64,000 nucleotides of DNA, taken from NCBI RefSeq assembly GCF_003443895.1, contig NZ_QQOA01000009.1:182063-246062 (forward strand), in the 5' to 3' direction. The notes under the pieces are model-generated. The model saw only the letters and a list, made by a program, of their open reading frames with translations. It searched no databases and was not told where the DNA came from. This document shows positions 32,544 through 42,372 of this stretch, piece by piece (the first letter of the stretch is position 1; each line of letters opens with the position of its first letter). The position numbers were made by a program, and so were the translations under genes. This DNA is from Paraburkholderia phosphatilytica (GTDB taxonomy: Bacteria > Pseudomonadota > Gammaproteobacteria > Burkholderiales > Burkholderiaceae).

Positions 32544-34280
32544 GTGCGTGACATTCCTCATCTGACCACGGTGAAACCGCGACTGACGGTGGCCCGACCG
32601 CCGGAGCTGTCCATCGGCGTACCGCCTGCGGAACAGGTCGGCCTCAACGGTACAGGCGGCGCGCTTCCGCCGCCGACGCTCGAAGCCACGCTGTCGGCCG
32701 AGCTGCCGTCGGGCGAGACGGTCAGCGTGCAGGCGGACGTGCTGGCGCCGCCGTTGCGCGCGGTGCCGCCTGTCTCGCCGGTTGCGGCCGTGCTGCCGGT
32801 CGTGCCGCTCGCGGAGCCTGTCGCTGTCGTGAAGAACCCTGGCCGCGGTCGACCGAAAGGCAGCACCGCTGCAGCCGTAGCGGCACGGCTGCGCGCCGAG
32901 CGCTCGCTGCTGTACGTCGCGCGCGTACCGGACGAAGTGCTGTGCGCACACCTGAAGCACGCGGGCTGGAGTGTTTCGGTCGCGCGCTCGGCGGTGGAGA
33001 TGCTGCGCATGATGCGTCCCGACGTGGCGGGCGCGGGCATCGTCGACCTGAGCAGTTTTCCGGTGCGCGATCTCGCGAGTCTGGAACCCGGCCTGCGCCA
33101 GCCGCAGGTGAGCTGGATCGCGCTCGCCACCCCGCAGCGCATCGACGAACCCGACGTGCGCCGCCTGATCCGCCACTACTGCTTCGACTACGTGAAGACG
33201 CCGGTGCCGGAAGCGACGGTCGACTATCTGGTCGGCCACGCGTACGGGATGGCGACGCTGTGCGACGCGGAATCGACCGCGCCCGTCGCGCCGGCGGGCG
33301 ACGACGAAATGGTCGGCACCTGCGACGCGATGCAGCAGCTCTTCCGCACGATCCGCAAGGTCGCGAACACCGACGCGACGGTGTTCATCTCCGGCGAGTC
33401 GGGCACCGGCAAGGAGCTCACCGCGCTCGCGATCCACGAGCGCTCGTCGCGCCGCAAGGAGGCGTTCGTCGCGATCAACTGCGGCGCGATTCCGCATCAT
33501 CTGCTGCAGTCCGAACTATTCGGCTACGAGCGCGGCGCGTTCACCGGTGCGAACCAGCGCAAGATCGGCCGGGTCGAAGCCGCGGGCGGCGGCACGCTGT
33601 TCCTCGACGAAATCGGCGATCTGCCGCTCGAAAGCCAGGCGAGCCTGTTGCGCTTCCTGCAGGAAGGCAAGATCGAGCGGCTCGGCGCGCACGATTCCGT
33701 GCCGGTCGACGTACGGGTGATTTCCGCGACGCACGTCGATCTCGAAACCGCGATGCGCGAGGGGCGTTTCCGCCAGGACCTGTATCACCGGCTGTGCGTG
33801 CTGCGCATCGACGAACCGCCGCTGCGCGCCCGCGGCAAGGATATCGAAATCCTCGCGCATCACATCCTGCACAAGTTCAAGACGGACAGCGCGCGCAAGA
33901 TCCGCGGCTTCACGCCGTCGGCAATCGAGGCGATGTACAACTACAACTGGCCCGGCAACGTGCGCGAACTGATCAACCGCGTGCGGCGCGCGATCGTGAT
34001 GGCGGAGAACAAGCTGATCTCGGCCGAAGATCTCGATCTCGACAACTTCGCCGAGCAGCAGACGATGTCGCTCGCGCAGGCCCGCGAGCTCGCCGAGAAG
34101 CGCGCGATCGAAACGGCGCTGCTGCGGCACCGGCATCGTCTGAACGAGGCCGCGATCGATCTCGGCATTTCGCGTGTCACGCTGTACCGGCTGATGGGTA
34201 CGCACGGGCTGCGCGAAACCAGCGCCGGCGACGAGCGGCATCTGTTCACCGGCGAGGCGGATGGGCCGGAGGGCGTGTAA
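32544..34280 (+). CDS. VpsR-type sigma-54-dependent activator with AT-hook extension
   Basis: 578 residues from GTG 32544 (GAGG 7 bases upstream). An N-terminal extension of about 120 residues is Pro/Val/Ala-rich and ends in a canonical AT-hook, NPGRGRPKGST (residues 98-108). Then come a VpsR-type receiver-like domain (120-250), the AAA+ domain with Walker A GESGTGKE (284-291), GAFTGA (331-336) and Walker B LFLDEI (352-357), and a Fis-type HTH (about 533-553). It closely parallels the activator at 24291, which lacks the extension. It is 26 bp after the barrel gene in the same direction, so it is probably co-transcribed and self-reinforcing. An open frame extends upstream without protein character. 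Confidence 0.9.
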   Translation: MRDIPHLTTVKPRLTVARPPELSIGVPPAEQVGLNGTGGALPPPTLEATLSAELPSGETVSVQADVLAPPLRAVPPVSPVAAVLPVVPLAEPVAVVKNPGRGRPKGSTAAAVAARLRAERSLLYVARVPDEVLCAHLKHAGWSVSVARSAVEMLRMMRPDVAGAGIVDLSSFPVRDLASLEPGLRQPQVSWIALATPQRIDEPDVRRLIRHYCFDYVKTPVPEATVDYLVGHAYGMATLCDAESTAPVAPAGDDEMVGTCDAMQQLFRTIRKVANTDATVFISGESGTGKELTALAIHERSSRRKEAFVAINCGAIPHHLLQSELFGYERGAFTGANQRKIGRVEAAGGGTLFLDEIGDLPLESQASLLRFLQEGKIERLGAHDSVPVDVRVISATHVDLETAMREGRFRQDLYHRLCVLRIDEPPLRARGKDIEILAHHILHKFKTDSARKIRGFTPSAIEAMYNYNWPGNVRELINRVRRAIVMAENKLISAEDLDLDNFAEQQTMSLAQARELAEKRAIETALLRHRHRLNEAAIDLGISRVTLYRLMGTHGLRETSAGDERHLFTGEADGPEGV

Positions 34281-34322
34281 AGAGTGACGGCGTTTGATCC
34301 GTCTGGCTACGTGCAGGCGGAT

Positions 34323-34350
34323 CTGACGCACCGTCACCGTCGGGTAAAAT
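34323..34350 (+). promoter_or_regulatory. Candidate folA promoter
   Basis: CTGACG (34323-34328) and TAAAAT (34345-34350) are 16 bases apart, 30 bases upstream of ATG 34380. Weak but well placed. Confidence 0.35.
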
Positions 34351-34379
34351 TCGAAGCGCTCTTATCCACGAGTCCTTCG

Positions 34380-34883
34380 ATGACCACCCTGACCTTGATC
34401 CTCGCTCGCGCACGCAACGGCGTGATCGGCCGCGACAACACCCTGCCGTGGCGGCTGCCGGAAGACCTCGCGCACTTCAAGCGCACGACGATGGGCGCGC
34501 CCATCATCATGGGCCGCAAGACCTGGGATTCGCTCGGCCGCCCGCTGCCGGGCCGCCACAACATCGTCGTCACGCGCGACGCCGCGCGCCGCTACGACGG
34601 CTGCGACACGGTGACGAGCCTCGCCGACGCGCTCGTGCTTGCCGCGAAAGACGGCGCCGACGAAGTGTTTCTGATCGGCGGCGCGCAGCTGTATGCCGAA
34701 GGGATCGGCCGCGCGGACCGCATGCTGATCACCGAGATCGACGCGGATTTCGAAGGCGACACCACCTTCCCCGCGCCGGACGCGACGCAATGGGAAGAGG
34801 CGGAGCGCGAAACGCATCGCGCGCAGGCGCCGAACGAATTCGACTACGCGTTCGTCACGTGGCAACGCAAGGTCGTGGCGTAG
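34380..34883 (+). CDS. folA: Dihydrofolate reductase
   Basis: 167 residues from ATG 34380. [20 protein letters not shown] contains the Met20-loop equivalent and the substrate-binding [21 protein letters not shown] is the NADPH-binding stretch, then [14 protein letters not shown]. It reduces dihydrofolate to tetrahydrofolate with NADPH and sustains thymidylate synthesis by ThyA. In-frame sequence upstream (to 34284) is not DHFR. It follows the activator at 32544 by 99 bp and has its own likely promoter and terminator. Confidence 0.96.
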   Translation: MTTLTLILARARNGVIGRDNTLPWRLPEDLAHFKRTTMGAPIIMGRKTWDSLGRPLPGRHNIVVTRDAARRYDGCDTVTSLADALVLAAKDGADEVFLIGGAQLYAEGIGRADRMLITEIDADFEGDTTFPAPDATQWEEAERETHRAQAPNEFDYAFVTWQRKVVA

Positions 34884-34915
34884 CGCAACATCGTCGGCAT
34901 TGAACGGCTCAACGA

Positions 34916-34951
34916 AAAAGCGCCACGGCATCTGCATGCCGTGGCGCTTTT
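34916..34951 (+). terminator. Intrinsic terminator between folA and pmbA
   Basis: A 12-bp perfect stem GCGCCACGGCAT/ATGCCGTGGCGC with CTGC loop, A-run before and T4 after; it can act in both directions on the convergent pair. Confidence 0.85.
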
Positions 34952-34998
34952 GTCTGTGCTGCTTTAGTTGCGCTGACTGATGACGCAACGCAACGCGA

Positions 34999-36375
34999 TC
35001 ACTGCCCCGCGATCGTCATCTTCTCGATCAGCACCGAGCCCGTGTGCTTGGTGCCGCGCACGATCGTGTCCGCGCCGATCGCGACGATGTGGTGGAACAT
35101 CTCCTGCAGCGTGCTCGCGACGGTAATCTCCTCGACCGGATACTGGATCTCGCCGTTCTCGACCCAGAAACCCGACGCGCCGCGCGAGTAGTCGCCCGTT
35201 ACGTAGTTGACGCCCTGCCCCATCAGCTCGGTCAGCAGCAACCCGGTACCGAGTTTCTTCAGCATCGCCTTGAAGTCGTCTTCCGGACGCGTCAGCGAAC
35301 TCACCAGCGACAGGTTGTGCGAGCCGCCCGCGTTGCCCGTGGTGGGCATCTTCAGCTTGCGCGCCGAATACGTGGACAGGAAGTAGCCTTCGACCACGCC
35401 GTCCTTCACCACCGACCGCCGCTTCGTGCGCACGCCTTCTTCGTCGAACGGCGCGCTGCCCATCGCGCGCGGCACGTGCGGGTCTTCGACCACCTGGATG
35501 TGCGGCGCGAACACCGGCTTGCCGAGGCTGTCGGTCAGGAACGAGGTCTTGCGGTACAGCGCGCCGCCGCTCGCGGCCTGCACGAACGCGCCGAGAATGC
35601 CGGCGGCGAGCGGCGCTTCGAACAGCACCGGCACCTTGCGCGTGTCGAGCCCGCGCGCGCCGATGCGCGCGAGCGCGCGTTCGGCCGCGTAGCGGCCTAC
35701 CGCTTCCGGATCGGCGAGTTCGGTCGAGCTGCGCTTCGACGAATACCAGTCGTCGCGCTGCATCGAACGGCCGGAACCCGCGATCGGGGCGCAGGCGACG
35801 TAATGCCGCGAGTACGGATAGCCGCCGACGAAGCCGCGCGACGTGGCCAGCACGAACTGCGAGTGCTGCGCGGAAACGCTCGCGCCTTCGGAGTTGCGGA
35901 TCTGCGGATCGGTCGCGAACGCGGCGTCTTCGGCGCGGCGCGCGATTTCGACGGCTTCGTCCGCGGACAGGTTCCACGGGTGATACAGATCGAGGTCGCG
36001 CGGATCGGTTTCGAGCAGCTCCGATTCCGCGAGACCCGCGCAGTCGTCTTCCGCCGTGAAGCGCGCGATGTTGTATGCGGCCGCGACGGTGTCCTTCAGC
36101 GCTTCGGACGAAAAGTCCGACGTGCTCGCGTTGCCGCGCTTGTTGCCGATGAAGACGGTCACGCCGACCATCTTGTCGCGGTTGTGCTCGATCGTCTCGA
36201 CTTCGCCGCACCGCACCGACACCGACAGGCCGTCGCCTTCGGAGATTTCGGTGGCCGCATCGGTGCCGCCGAGCGCCTTCGCGTGCTTGAGGATGTCCGA
36301 GGCGATCTGCTTCAGCTCGTCCTGGGTGTGCGGGAAATAGCGCTGCCTGACGTCTGTGTCCATGTCTGCTGCCAT
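34999..36375 (-). CDS. pmbA: PmbA (TldE) metalloprotease-complex subunit
   Basis: 458 residues, the usual length. EISEGDGLSVSVRCGEVETIE, the NKRGNASTSDFS strand, GGSHNLSLV and the ending GTKHTGSVLIEKMTIAGQ are characteristic of PmbA. With TldD it forms the TldD/E protease, which matures microcin B17 and degrades the antitoxin CcdA in E. coli. TldD carries the zinc site and PmbA is the non-catalytic partner. It is divergent from darP, as in many proteobacteria. A tldD gene is not in the window. Confidence 0.95.
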   Translation of the reverse strand: MAADMDTDVRQRYFPHTQDELKQIASDILKHAKALGGTDAATEISEGDGLSVSVRCGEVETIEHNRDKMVGVTVFIGNKRGNASTSDFSSEALKDTVAAAYNIARFTAEDDCAGLAESELLETDPRDLDLYHPWNLSADEAVEIARRAEDAAFATDPQIRNSEGASVSAQHSQFVLATSRGFVGGYPYSRHYVACAPIAGSGRSMQRDDWYSSKRSSTELADPEAVGRYAAERALARIGARGLDTRKVPVLFEAPLAAGILGAFVQAASGGALYRKTSFLTDSLGKPVFAPHIQVVEDPHVPRAMGSAPFDEEGVRTKRRSVVKDGVVEGYFLSTYSARKLKMPTTGNAGGSHNLSLVSSLTRPEDDFKAMLKKLGTGLLLTELMGQGVNYVTGDYSRGASGFWVENGEIQYPVEEITVASTLQEMFHHIVAIGADTIVRGTKHTGSVLIEKMTIAGQ

Positions 36376-36625
36376 TGTGTTTGCCGTCTCTCGCCGGTGC
36401 GCGGGCCGCGTGCCGTCCGCCGGCCCGCGCCTGACTTGACGTATGTGACGTCAGGCGCGGCGCCCCGGCGGGTGGTGGCCCAGGGGCGATGGGCGTTACC
36501 GCCCATCGGTTGAAAGAACCATCCCGCGATCATAGCAAGGTCCGCGCGTTCGCACGCGCCTTCGCATGATGGTTCGCATGGACTTGCGCCGCGGCGGGGA
36601 CGGACCGGCAGGCTACAATAGCGGG

Positions 36626-37240
36626 ATGACACGCAAAACCCGCATTCAGCCGATGGCGTCCGCCGACGACGCGCACGACGACCACGGCTACGACCGCCCC
36701 AGCAAATCCCAGTTGAAGCGCGAGATGCACGCGTTGCAGGCGCTCGGCGTGGCGCTCGTCGAGCTGCCGAAAGACGCGATCAAGCGCATGCCGATGCCGG
36801 AACACCTCGCCGACGCGGTGCACGAAGCACGCCGCATCACCGATCACGAAGGCCGGCGCCGCCAGCTGCAGTACGTCGGCAAGGTGATGCGCTCGCTGAC
36901 CGACGACGAAACCGGCGCGCTGCGCACCGCGCTCGACGCATACAACGGCGTCAACAAGGCCGAAACGGCGCGCCTGCACTGGATCGAGCGCACCCGCGAG
37001 CAGCTGCTCGAAAACGACGACGCGCTGACGGTGTTCCTGCGCCAGCACCCCGCCGCCGATCCGCAGGAAGGCCGCACGCTGATCCGCAACGCCCGCAAGG
37101 AAGCGCAGCAGAGCAAGCCGCCGCGCTACTTCCGCGAGCTGTTCCAGTGGATCAAGAACGTGAGCGGCGCGCCCGGCGACGACGCAGCGGACGGTGATCA
37201 AGCCACTCCGGAAGACGACGATGACGACGCCCACGCGTAA
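36626..37240 (+). CDS. darP: DarP (YjgA) ribosome biogenesis factor
   Basis: 204 residues from ATG 36626. The YjgA core runs [49 protein letters not shown] and RFLRQHP-type segments up to [12 protein letters not shown]. It binds late 50S assembly particles. The C-terminal 30 residues are an acidic Asp-rich tail ([20 protein letters not shown]). Its last 20 bases overlap mog, whose ATG 37221 lies inside it. The upstream in-frame ATG at 36566 is unlikely. Confidence 0.93.
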   Translation: MTRKTRIQPMASADDAHDDHGYDRPSKSQLKREMHALQALGVALVELPKDAIKRMPMPEHLADAVHEARRITDHEGRRRQLQYVGKVMRSLTDDETGALRTALDAYNGVNKAETARLHWIERTREQLLENDDALTVFLRQHPAADPQEGRTLIRNARKEAQQSKPPRYFRELFQWIKNVSGAPGDDAADGDQATPEDDDDDAHA

Positions 37241-37847
37241 CCATCCCGACGAGATCGTGATCGGTCTCGTGTCAATCAGCGACCGCGCAAGCAGCGGCGT
37301 CTACGAGGACAAAGGGATTCCATCGCTGCAGGAATGGCTCGGCGCCGCGCTCGCGTCGCCGTTTCGCACGGAAACGCGGCTGATCCAGGACGACGCGCCG
37401 ACCATCTCGGCCACGCTGATCGACCTGGTGGATTCGGTGGGCTGCGATCTCGTGCTGACGACGGGCGGCACGGGTCCGTCGCGGCGCGACGTGACGCCGG
37501 AAGCGACGCTGGCGGTCGGTACGAAGGCAATGCCGGGCTTCGGCGAGCAGATGCGGCAGATCAGCCTGAACTTCGTGCCCACCGCGATCCTGTCGCGACA
37601 AGTTGCGGTGATCCGCGAGACGCCCGCGCATGCGGCGCTGATCGTCAACCTGCCGGGGCAGCCGAAGTCGATCAAGGAAACGCTGGAAGGCTTGCGCGAT
37701 GCGGACGGCGCGGTGAAGGTGCCGGGCATTTTCGCCGCGGTGCCGTACTGCATCGATCTGATTGGGGGGCCGTACGTCGAGACCAACGACGCGGTGGTGA
37801 AGGCGTTCCGTCCGAAGAACGCGCAGCGGCCGCCGCGCGCTTCCTGA
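37221..37847 (+). CDS. mog: Molybdopterin adenylyltransferase
   Basis: 208 residues from ATG 37221. MoaB/Mog fold: [40 protein letters not shown] and [17 protein letters not shown] are the pterin-binding motifs. It adenylates molybdopterin before molybdenum insertion. The longer C-terminal part favours Mog over MoaB. It overlaps darP by 20 bases, which suggests co-transcription. Confidence 0.92.
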   Translation: MTTPTRNHPDEIVIGLVSISDRASSGVYEDKGIPSLQEWLGAALASPFRTETRLIQDDAPTISATLIDLVDSVGCDLVLTTGGTGPSRRDVTPEATLAVGTKAMPGFGEQMRQISLNFVPTAILSRQVAVIRETPAHAALIVNLPGQPKSIKETLEGLRDADGAVKVPGIFAAVPYCIDLIGGPYVETNDAVVKAFRPKNAQRPPRAS

Positions 37848-37868
37848 ACCTTTGCGTATGCCCCGCGC

Positions 37869-38492
37869 TTACTTCGGGGCGGGCTGATCCACGGCCAGCG
37901 GCACGCTCGCGGCCGGCACGAGGAAGTGCTCGCGGTAGTAGCGCAGCTCGTCGATCGATTCGTGGATGTCGGCGAGCGCGGTGTGCATCGCGCGCTTCTG
38001 GAAGCCCTTGTAAGTGGCCGGCATCCAGCGGCGGCACAGTTCCTTCAGCGTGCTCACGTCCAGATTGCGGTAGTGGAAGAAGCGCTCGAGCTCGGGCATC
38101 CAGCGCGCCATGAAACGGCGGTCCTGGCAGATCGAGTTGCCGCACATCGGCGACTTGCCGGGCGGCACGAACTGGCCGAGAAACGCGCGGATCTGCTCGG
38201 TGGCGTCGGCTTCCGTGACCGTGGATGCGCGCACCCGGTCGATCAGGCCCGAGCGGCCATGCGTGTTCTTGTTCCAGTCGTCCATCCTGTCGAGCGTTTC
38301 GTCGCTCTGATGAATGGCGAGCACGGGTCCTTCGACGACCTTGTCCAGATTCGAATTCGTCACGACGACCGCGATCTCGATGATGCGGTCGGTATCCGGT
38401 TCGAGACCCGTCATCTCCATGTCGAGCCAGATCAGGTTCATGTCGCTGCGTTCGAGCGTCGGCTGGTTGGCGGGTTCGAGGTTGTCGGTCAT
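37869..38492 (-). CDS. orn: Oligoribonuclease
   Basis: 207 residues from ATG 38492; the in-frame extension to 38669 is low-complexity. DEDDh exonuclease motifs: [20 protein letters not shown] (ExoI), [19 protein letters not shown] (ExoII), and [20 protein letters not shown] (ExoIII). It degrades 2-5 nt RNA and pGpG, the final step in c-di-GMP breakdown. In other strains it is essential or strongly growth-limiting. The last residues (about 25) are a Pro/Ala-rich tail. Confidence 0.95.
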   Translation of the reverse strand: MTDNLEPANQPTLERSDMNLIWLDMEMTGLEPDTDRIIEIAVVVTNSNLDKVVEGPVLAIHQSDETLDRMDDWNKNTHGRSGLIDRVRASTVTEADATEQIRAFLGQFVPPGKSPMCGNSICQDRRFMARWMPELERFFHYRNLDVSTLKELCRRWMPATYKGFQKRAMHTALADIHESIDELRYYREHFLVPAASVPLAVDQPAPK

Positions 38493-38680
38493 GTGAGGCA
38501 GCCTTGGGAAGCGGAAGCGGAATCGGTGGCGCCCGGCCGCCCTCGCCCGGTGCGAACCGACGGGGCGAACTGACGGGGCGAAGCGAAGGCCGGCGGCGCG
38601 CCGGAATAGCAGTTTGCGGGAGCGAGCCCGCCGGACGGCGAGCACATATAATTGTCGCATAGATACCACGAGTTCCCCGG

Positions 38681-39940
38681 ATGCCCAACCTGATCTTCAC
38701 CGCCGTTTTCGTCATCGCCGTGGTGGCGATGGTCGCGACCAAACTGTGGCTCGCGTCGCGCCAGATCCGCTTCGTCGCCGCGCATCGCGGCCAGGTGCCG
38801 CAGCAGTTCGAGCAGACGATCCAGTTGAGCGCGCATCAGCGCGCAGCCGACTACACGATCGAACGCACGCGCCTCACGATGCTCGAGATCGTGGTCGGCG
38901 CCGCGGTGCTGATCGGCCTCACGCTGCTCGGCGGCGTGCAGGCGCTGGACTTCGCGATCAGCGGCTGGCTCGGCCGCGGCTGCCTGGGCCAGATCGGGCT
39001 CGTCGCGGCGGTCATCGCGATCACCGGCATCATCGATCTGCCGTTCGACTACTACCGCCAGTTCGTCGTCGAGGAGCGCTTCGGCTTCAACCGGATGACG
39101 CGCGCGATCTTCGTCAGCGACCGCGTGAAGGGCGTGCTGTTCGGCGTCGTGCTCGGCCTGCCGCTGCTGTTCGTCGTGCTGTGGCTGATGACGCAGGCGG
39201 GTTCGCTGTGGTGGCTGTGGACGTGGGTCGTCTGGGTCGTGTTCCAGATGCTCGTGCTGGTGCTGTACCCCACGTTCATCGCGCCGTTCTTCAACAAGTT
39301 CGAGCCGCTGACGGATGACGCGCTTCGCTCGCGCATCGAAGGCCTGATGAAACGCTGCGGCTTCGCGGCGAAGGGCCTCTTCGTGATGGACGGCAGCCGC
39401 CGCTCGGCGCACGGCAACGCGTATTTCACCGGCTTCGGCGCGGCAAAGCGCATCGTGTTCTTCGATACGCTGATCGCGCGCCTGTCGGGCAGCGAGATCG
39501 AGGCGGTGCTCGCGCACGAACTCGGCCACTTCAAGCGGCGTCACGTGATCAAGCGGATGGTCGTGATTTTCGGGCTCAGCCTCGTGATGCTCGCGCTGCT
39601 CGGCTGGCTGTCGCAGCGCGTATGGTTCTACGAAGGGCTCGGCGTGCGGCCGTCCATCCTCGGCGGCAATCAGGGGCTGGCGCTCGTGCTGTTCTTCCTC
39701 GCGCTGCCGGTGTTCGCGTTCTTCGTGACACCGCTCGGCAGCCTGAGCTCGCGCAAGCACGAGTTCGAGGCAGACGCGTTCGCGGCGACGCAGACGGACG
39801 CGCAGGACCTCGTCAACGCGCTGGTGAAGCTTTACGAAGACAACGCGTCGACGCTCACGCCCGACCCGGTCTACACGGCGTTCTACTACTCGCATCCGCC
39901 GGCGTCGCAGCGCATCGACCGTCTGTTGCGGCACGCATGA
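38681..39940 (+). CDS. M48-family membrane metalloprotease (Ste24/CAAX-type)
   Basis: 419 residues, with about seven membrane segments. Zinc-binding [10 protein letters not shown] is intact, followed by [11 protein letters not shown] (third ligand) near the C-terminus. The N-terminal [19 protein letters not shown] corresponds to the substrate-handling helix of Ste24 proteins. Bacterial relatives take part in membrane protein quality control. It overlaps rsgA by ATGA and is divergent from orn. Confidence 0.93.
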   Translation: MPNLIFTAVFVIAVVAMVATKLWLASRQIRFVAAHRGQVPQQFEQTIQLSAHQRAADYTIERTRLTMLEIVVGAAVLIGLTLLGGVQALDFAISGWLGRGCLGQIGLVAAVIAITGIIDLPFDYYRQFVVEERFGFNRMTRAIFVSDRVKGVLFGVVLGLPLLFVVLWLMTQAGSLWWLWTWVVWVVFQMLVLVLYPTFIAPFFNKFEPLTDDALRSRIEGLMKRCGFAAKGLFVMDGSRRSAHGNAYFTGFGAAKRIVFFDTLIARLSGSEIEAVLAHELGHFKRRHVIKRMVVIFGLSLVMLALLGWLSQRVWFYEGLGVRPSILGGNQGLALVLFFLALPVFAFFVTPLGSLSSRKHEFEADAFAATQTDAQDLVNALVKLYEDNASTLTPDPVYTAFYYSHPPASQRIDRLLRHA

Positions 39941-40908
39941 GCGGGCGTCCTTCGAAGGGCGCGCGCGGTGGCGGCGGCGCTGCCCGGAACGCCGGCGGTT
40001 CGGCACGCGTGCATGGTCTCGTGATCGCGGCGCACGGCCGTCACTACCTCGTGGCGCCCGAGAGCGGCGGCGCGCCGCTGCAATGCTTTCCGCGCGGCAA
40101 GCGCAGCGAAATCGCGGTGGGCGACCGCGTGATCTACGAACCGACCTCCGCCGACCAGGGCGTGATCGTCGAGATCGATATCCGGCGCAACCTGCTGTAC
40201 CGGTCGGATCAGTACAAGTCGAAGCTGTTCGCGGCGAATCTGGACCAGTTGCTGATCGTGCTCGCCACTGAACCGCATTTCAGCGAAGACCTGCTCGGCC
40301 GCGCGCTCGTCGCAGCCGAAGCCAACGAGCTGAAACCGGTGATCGTGCTGAACAAGATCGATGTGGAGAGCGCGTTGCCGCTCGCGCGCGAACGGCTCGC
40401 GCCGTATCGCGAGCTGGGTTATACGGTGCTGGAAGTGTCCGTGAAGACGCGTCAGGACGAAGCGCTCGAGGTGCTGTCCGGGCATCTGCGCGAGCATGCG
40501 ACGCTGCTGCTCGGCCAGTCGGGCATGGGCAAATCGACGCTCGTGAACCTGCTGGTTCCCGACGCCGAAGCCGCGACCCGCGAGATTTCGACCGCGCTGA
40601 ACAGCGGCCGCCACACCACCACGTTCACGCGGCTCTATCCGCTCGACCGTCACGATTCGCACGCAGGCGCGCTGATCGATTCGCCAGGCTTCCAGGAGTT
40701 CGGCCTGCATCACCTGACCGAAGGCAAGCTGGAGCGCGCGTTTCCGGAGTTCCGGCCGCTCTTGCCAAACTGCCGGTTCTACAACTGCCATCATCTGCAC
40801 GAACCGGGCTGCGCGATTCTCGACGCCGTCGAAGGTGGCCGCATCGGGAAGACGCGGCACGCGCTGTATGCGCAGCTTGTCCACGAAGCGAGCCAGATCG
40901 TGCGCTGA
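39937..40908 (+). CDS. rsgA: Ribosome small-subunit GTPase RsgA
   Basis: 323 residues from ATG 39937, in ATGA overlap with the protease gene. Circularly permuted GTPase: NKID (G4) precedes [14 protein letters not shown] (G1), and DSPGFQEFG (G3) follows. The zinc knuckle [16 protein letters not shown] is present. It acts in late 30S maturation and removal of assembly factors. The first 20 residues are Gly/Arg-rich. Confidence 0.96.
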   Translation: MSGRPSKGARGGGGAARNAGGSARVHGLVIAAHGRHYLVAPESGGAPLQCFPRGKRSEIAVGDRVIYEPTSADQGVIVEIDIRRNLLYRSDQYKSKLFAANLDQLLIVLATEPHFSEDLLGRALVAAEANELKPVIVLNKIDVESALPLARERLAPYRELGYTVLEVSVKTRQDEALEVLSGHLREHATLLLGQSGMGKSTLVNLLVPDAEAATREISTALNSGRHTTTFTRLYPLDRHDSHAGALIDSPGFQEFGLHHLTEGKLERAFPEFRPLLPNCRFYNCHHLHEPGCAILDAVEGGRIGKTRHALYAQLVHEASQIVR

Positions 40909-40968
40909 CGCGCGCGGCGCCACGGTCCGTCCCGCTGCCCTACTGCCCTACCTGTCCGGCCCATTCAC

Positions 40969-41292
40969 ATGCTCCGACTCATGCGCGCACCGAATCTCGT
41001 GATCGGCCAGCATTGGGTCAACGTGCTCGCCGTCGCCGGGATCCGTTGCGAACTCCACAACTGCTATCTGAACGGCGCACTCGGCGAGATTCCCGCCGAC
41101 CAGTGCGCGCCGGAGCTATGGCTGATGGACGAGCGCGACGAGATGATCGCGCTTCGGCTGATCGACGCGGCGAAGCGCGGGCCGTCGCCGGATGCGCCGC
41201 CATGGCGCTGCCGGCAATGCGGGGAGACGCTGGAGGCGCAGTTCACGGTCTGCTGGCAGTGCGGAACGGCGCGCGATCCGCTGGATGGGTGA
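40969..41292 (+). CDS. DUF2007-type protein with zinc ribbon
   Basis: 107 residues from ATG 40969 (ATG 40981 is an alternative). RAPNLVIGQHWVNVLAVAGI and LNGALGEIPADQCAPELWLM match the putative signal-transducing DUF2007 domain. A C-terminal zinc ribbon CRQCGETLEAQFTVCWQCGT adds four Cys ligands. Function unknown. It follows rsgA by 60 bp and may belong to the same transcript. Confidence 0.85.
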   Translation: MLRLMRAPNLVIGQHWVNVLAVAGIRCELHNCYLNGALGEIPADQCAPELWLMDERDEMIALRLIDAAKRGPSPDAPPWRCRQCGETLEAQFTVCWQCGTARDPLDG

Positions 41293-41322
41293 GGGTTGCT
41301 GCGGTTGCGGTTGTGGCTACGG

Positions 41323-42261
41323 TTACGCGACCCACACGGCGATCGTGAGCATCAACAGCAGGATCATCCACAGGATCACCGCGCGCCACACGAGGCCCAC
41401 CGCCGATTGCAGCGTGCGCGGCGTGCAGTCGTCGCCGACCGGCATCACACCGCCGTCGCCCGTGGACAAAGCATCGAGGCTGGATTGCTCCGCAAGCGGG
41501 CCGGCCAGACGCGCGCCCAGCGCGCCGCTGCCCGCGGCGAGCAGCACGCCGTCGTTCGGGTCGGGCCATTGCCGCGCGTGGTTGCGCCACGCGTAGATCG
41601 CGTCTTCGAAGTTGCCGACGATCGCGAAGCCGAGCGACGTCAGCCGCGCGGGCACCCAGTCGATCACGAAGAACGCGCGCTGCGCGAACGTGGAGAACGC
41701 CGCGGTGCGATCCGCGGCCGGCTCGGACCACGTACGTGCCAGATACTCGGCGATGCGATACAGCACCGCGCCCGCCGGACCGATCGGCACCAGAAACCAG
41801 AAAAACACGCCGAACACATGGCGATGCGACGCGACCACCGCGTGGATCAGCGTGTGACGCACGATCTCGCTGACGGGCATGTCGAGCGTATCCATGCCGG
41901 TCCATTCCGTCAGGATCTCGCGGGCACGCGGCACGTCGTCGTTGTTGAGCGCGAGATGGATGTCGGTGAAATAGTGGCTGAACTGCCGGAAACCGAGCGT
42001 GAAGTAGACGATCGCGACGTTCCACAGGAACGCCAGCACGAAGCTGATGTGATACAGCACGTAGTAGACGAGCGCGACGGCGAGCGTCCACGGCAGTACC
42101 ACCGCGAGCCACGCGAGCACACCGTGTTTCTGCTTGCCGGCATCGAACCCCTGCGCCGCCGACTCCGCATGATATTGAAGCAGCGCGGACACCGGATTGT
42201 TCGGCGACAACGCGCGCATCTGTTCGATGATGAGTGCCAGCAATACGGAGAAAAAAGTCAT
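41323..42261 (-). CDS. CobD/CbiB family membrane protein
   Basis: 312 residues from ATG 42261. About four to five membrane segments, with TFFSVLLALIIEQMRALSPN at the start and VYFTLGFRQFSHYFTDIHLA, both typical of CobD/CbiB-like proteins in Burkholderia. CobD/CbiB proper makes adenosylcobinamide phosphate; no other cobalamin gene is nearby and the chain is AmpE-like in loop arrangement. It could be an AmpE/CobD-like protein with another role. Convergent with the DUF2007 gene. Confidence 0.7.
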   Translation of the reverse strand: MTFFSVLLALIIEQMRALSPNNPVSALLQYHAESAAQGFDAGKQKHGVLAWLAVVLPWTLAVALVYYVLYHISFVLAFLWNVAIVYFTLGFRQFSHYFTDIHLALNNDDVPRAREILTEWTGMDTLDMPVSEIVRHTLIHAVVASHRHVFGVFFWFLVPIGPAGAVLYRIAEYLARTWSEPAADRTAAFSTFAQRAFFVIDWVPARLTSLGFAIVGNFEDAIYAWRNHARQWPDPNDGVLLAAGSGALGARLAGPLAEQSSLDALSTGDGGVMPVGDDCTPRTLQSAVGLVWRAVILWMILLLMLTIAVWVA

Positions 42262-42372
42262 GCGATGCGCCGAGCGATTCGAGTTTTTACGATTGTCTTG
42301 TAACGATAGCACAGGGTCGGATGACCCTGGACAGCCGTTGCGGGGAAACGGCACTCGTGCTGCGCCCCTCGC

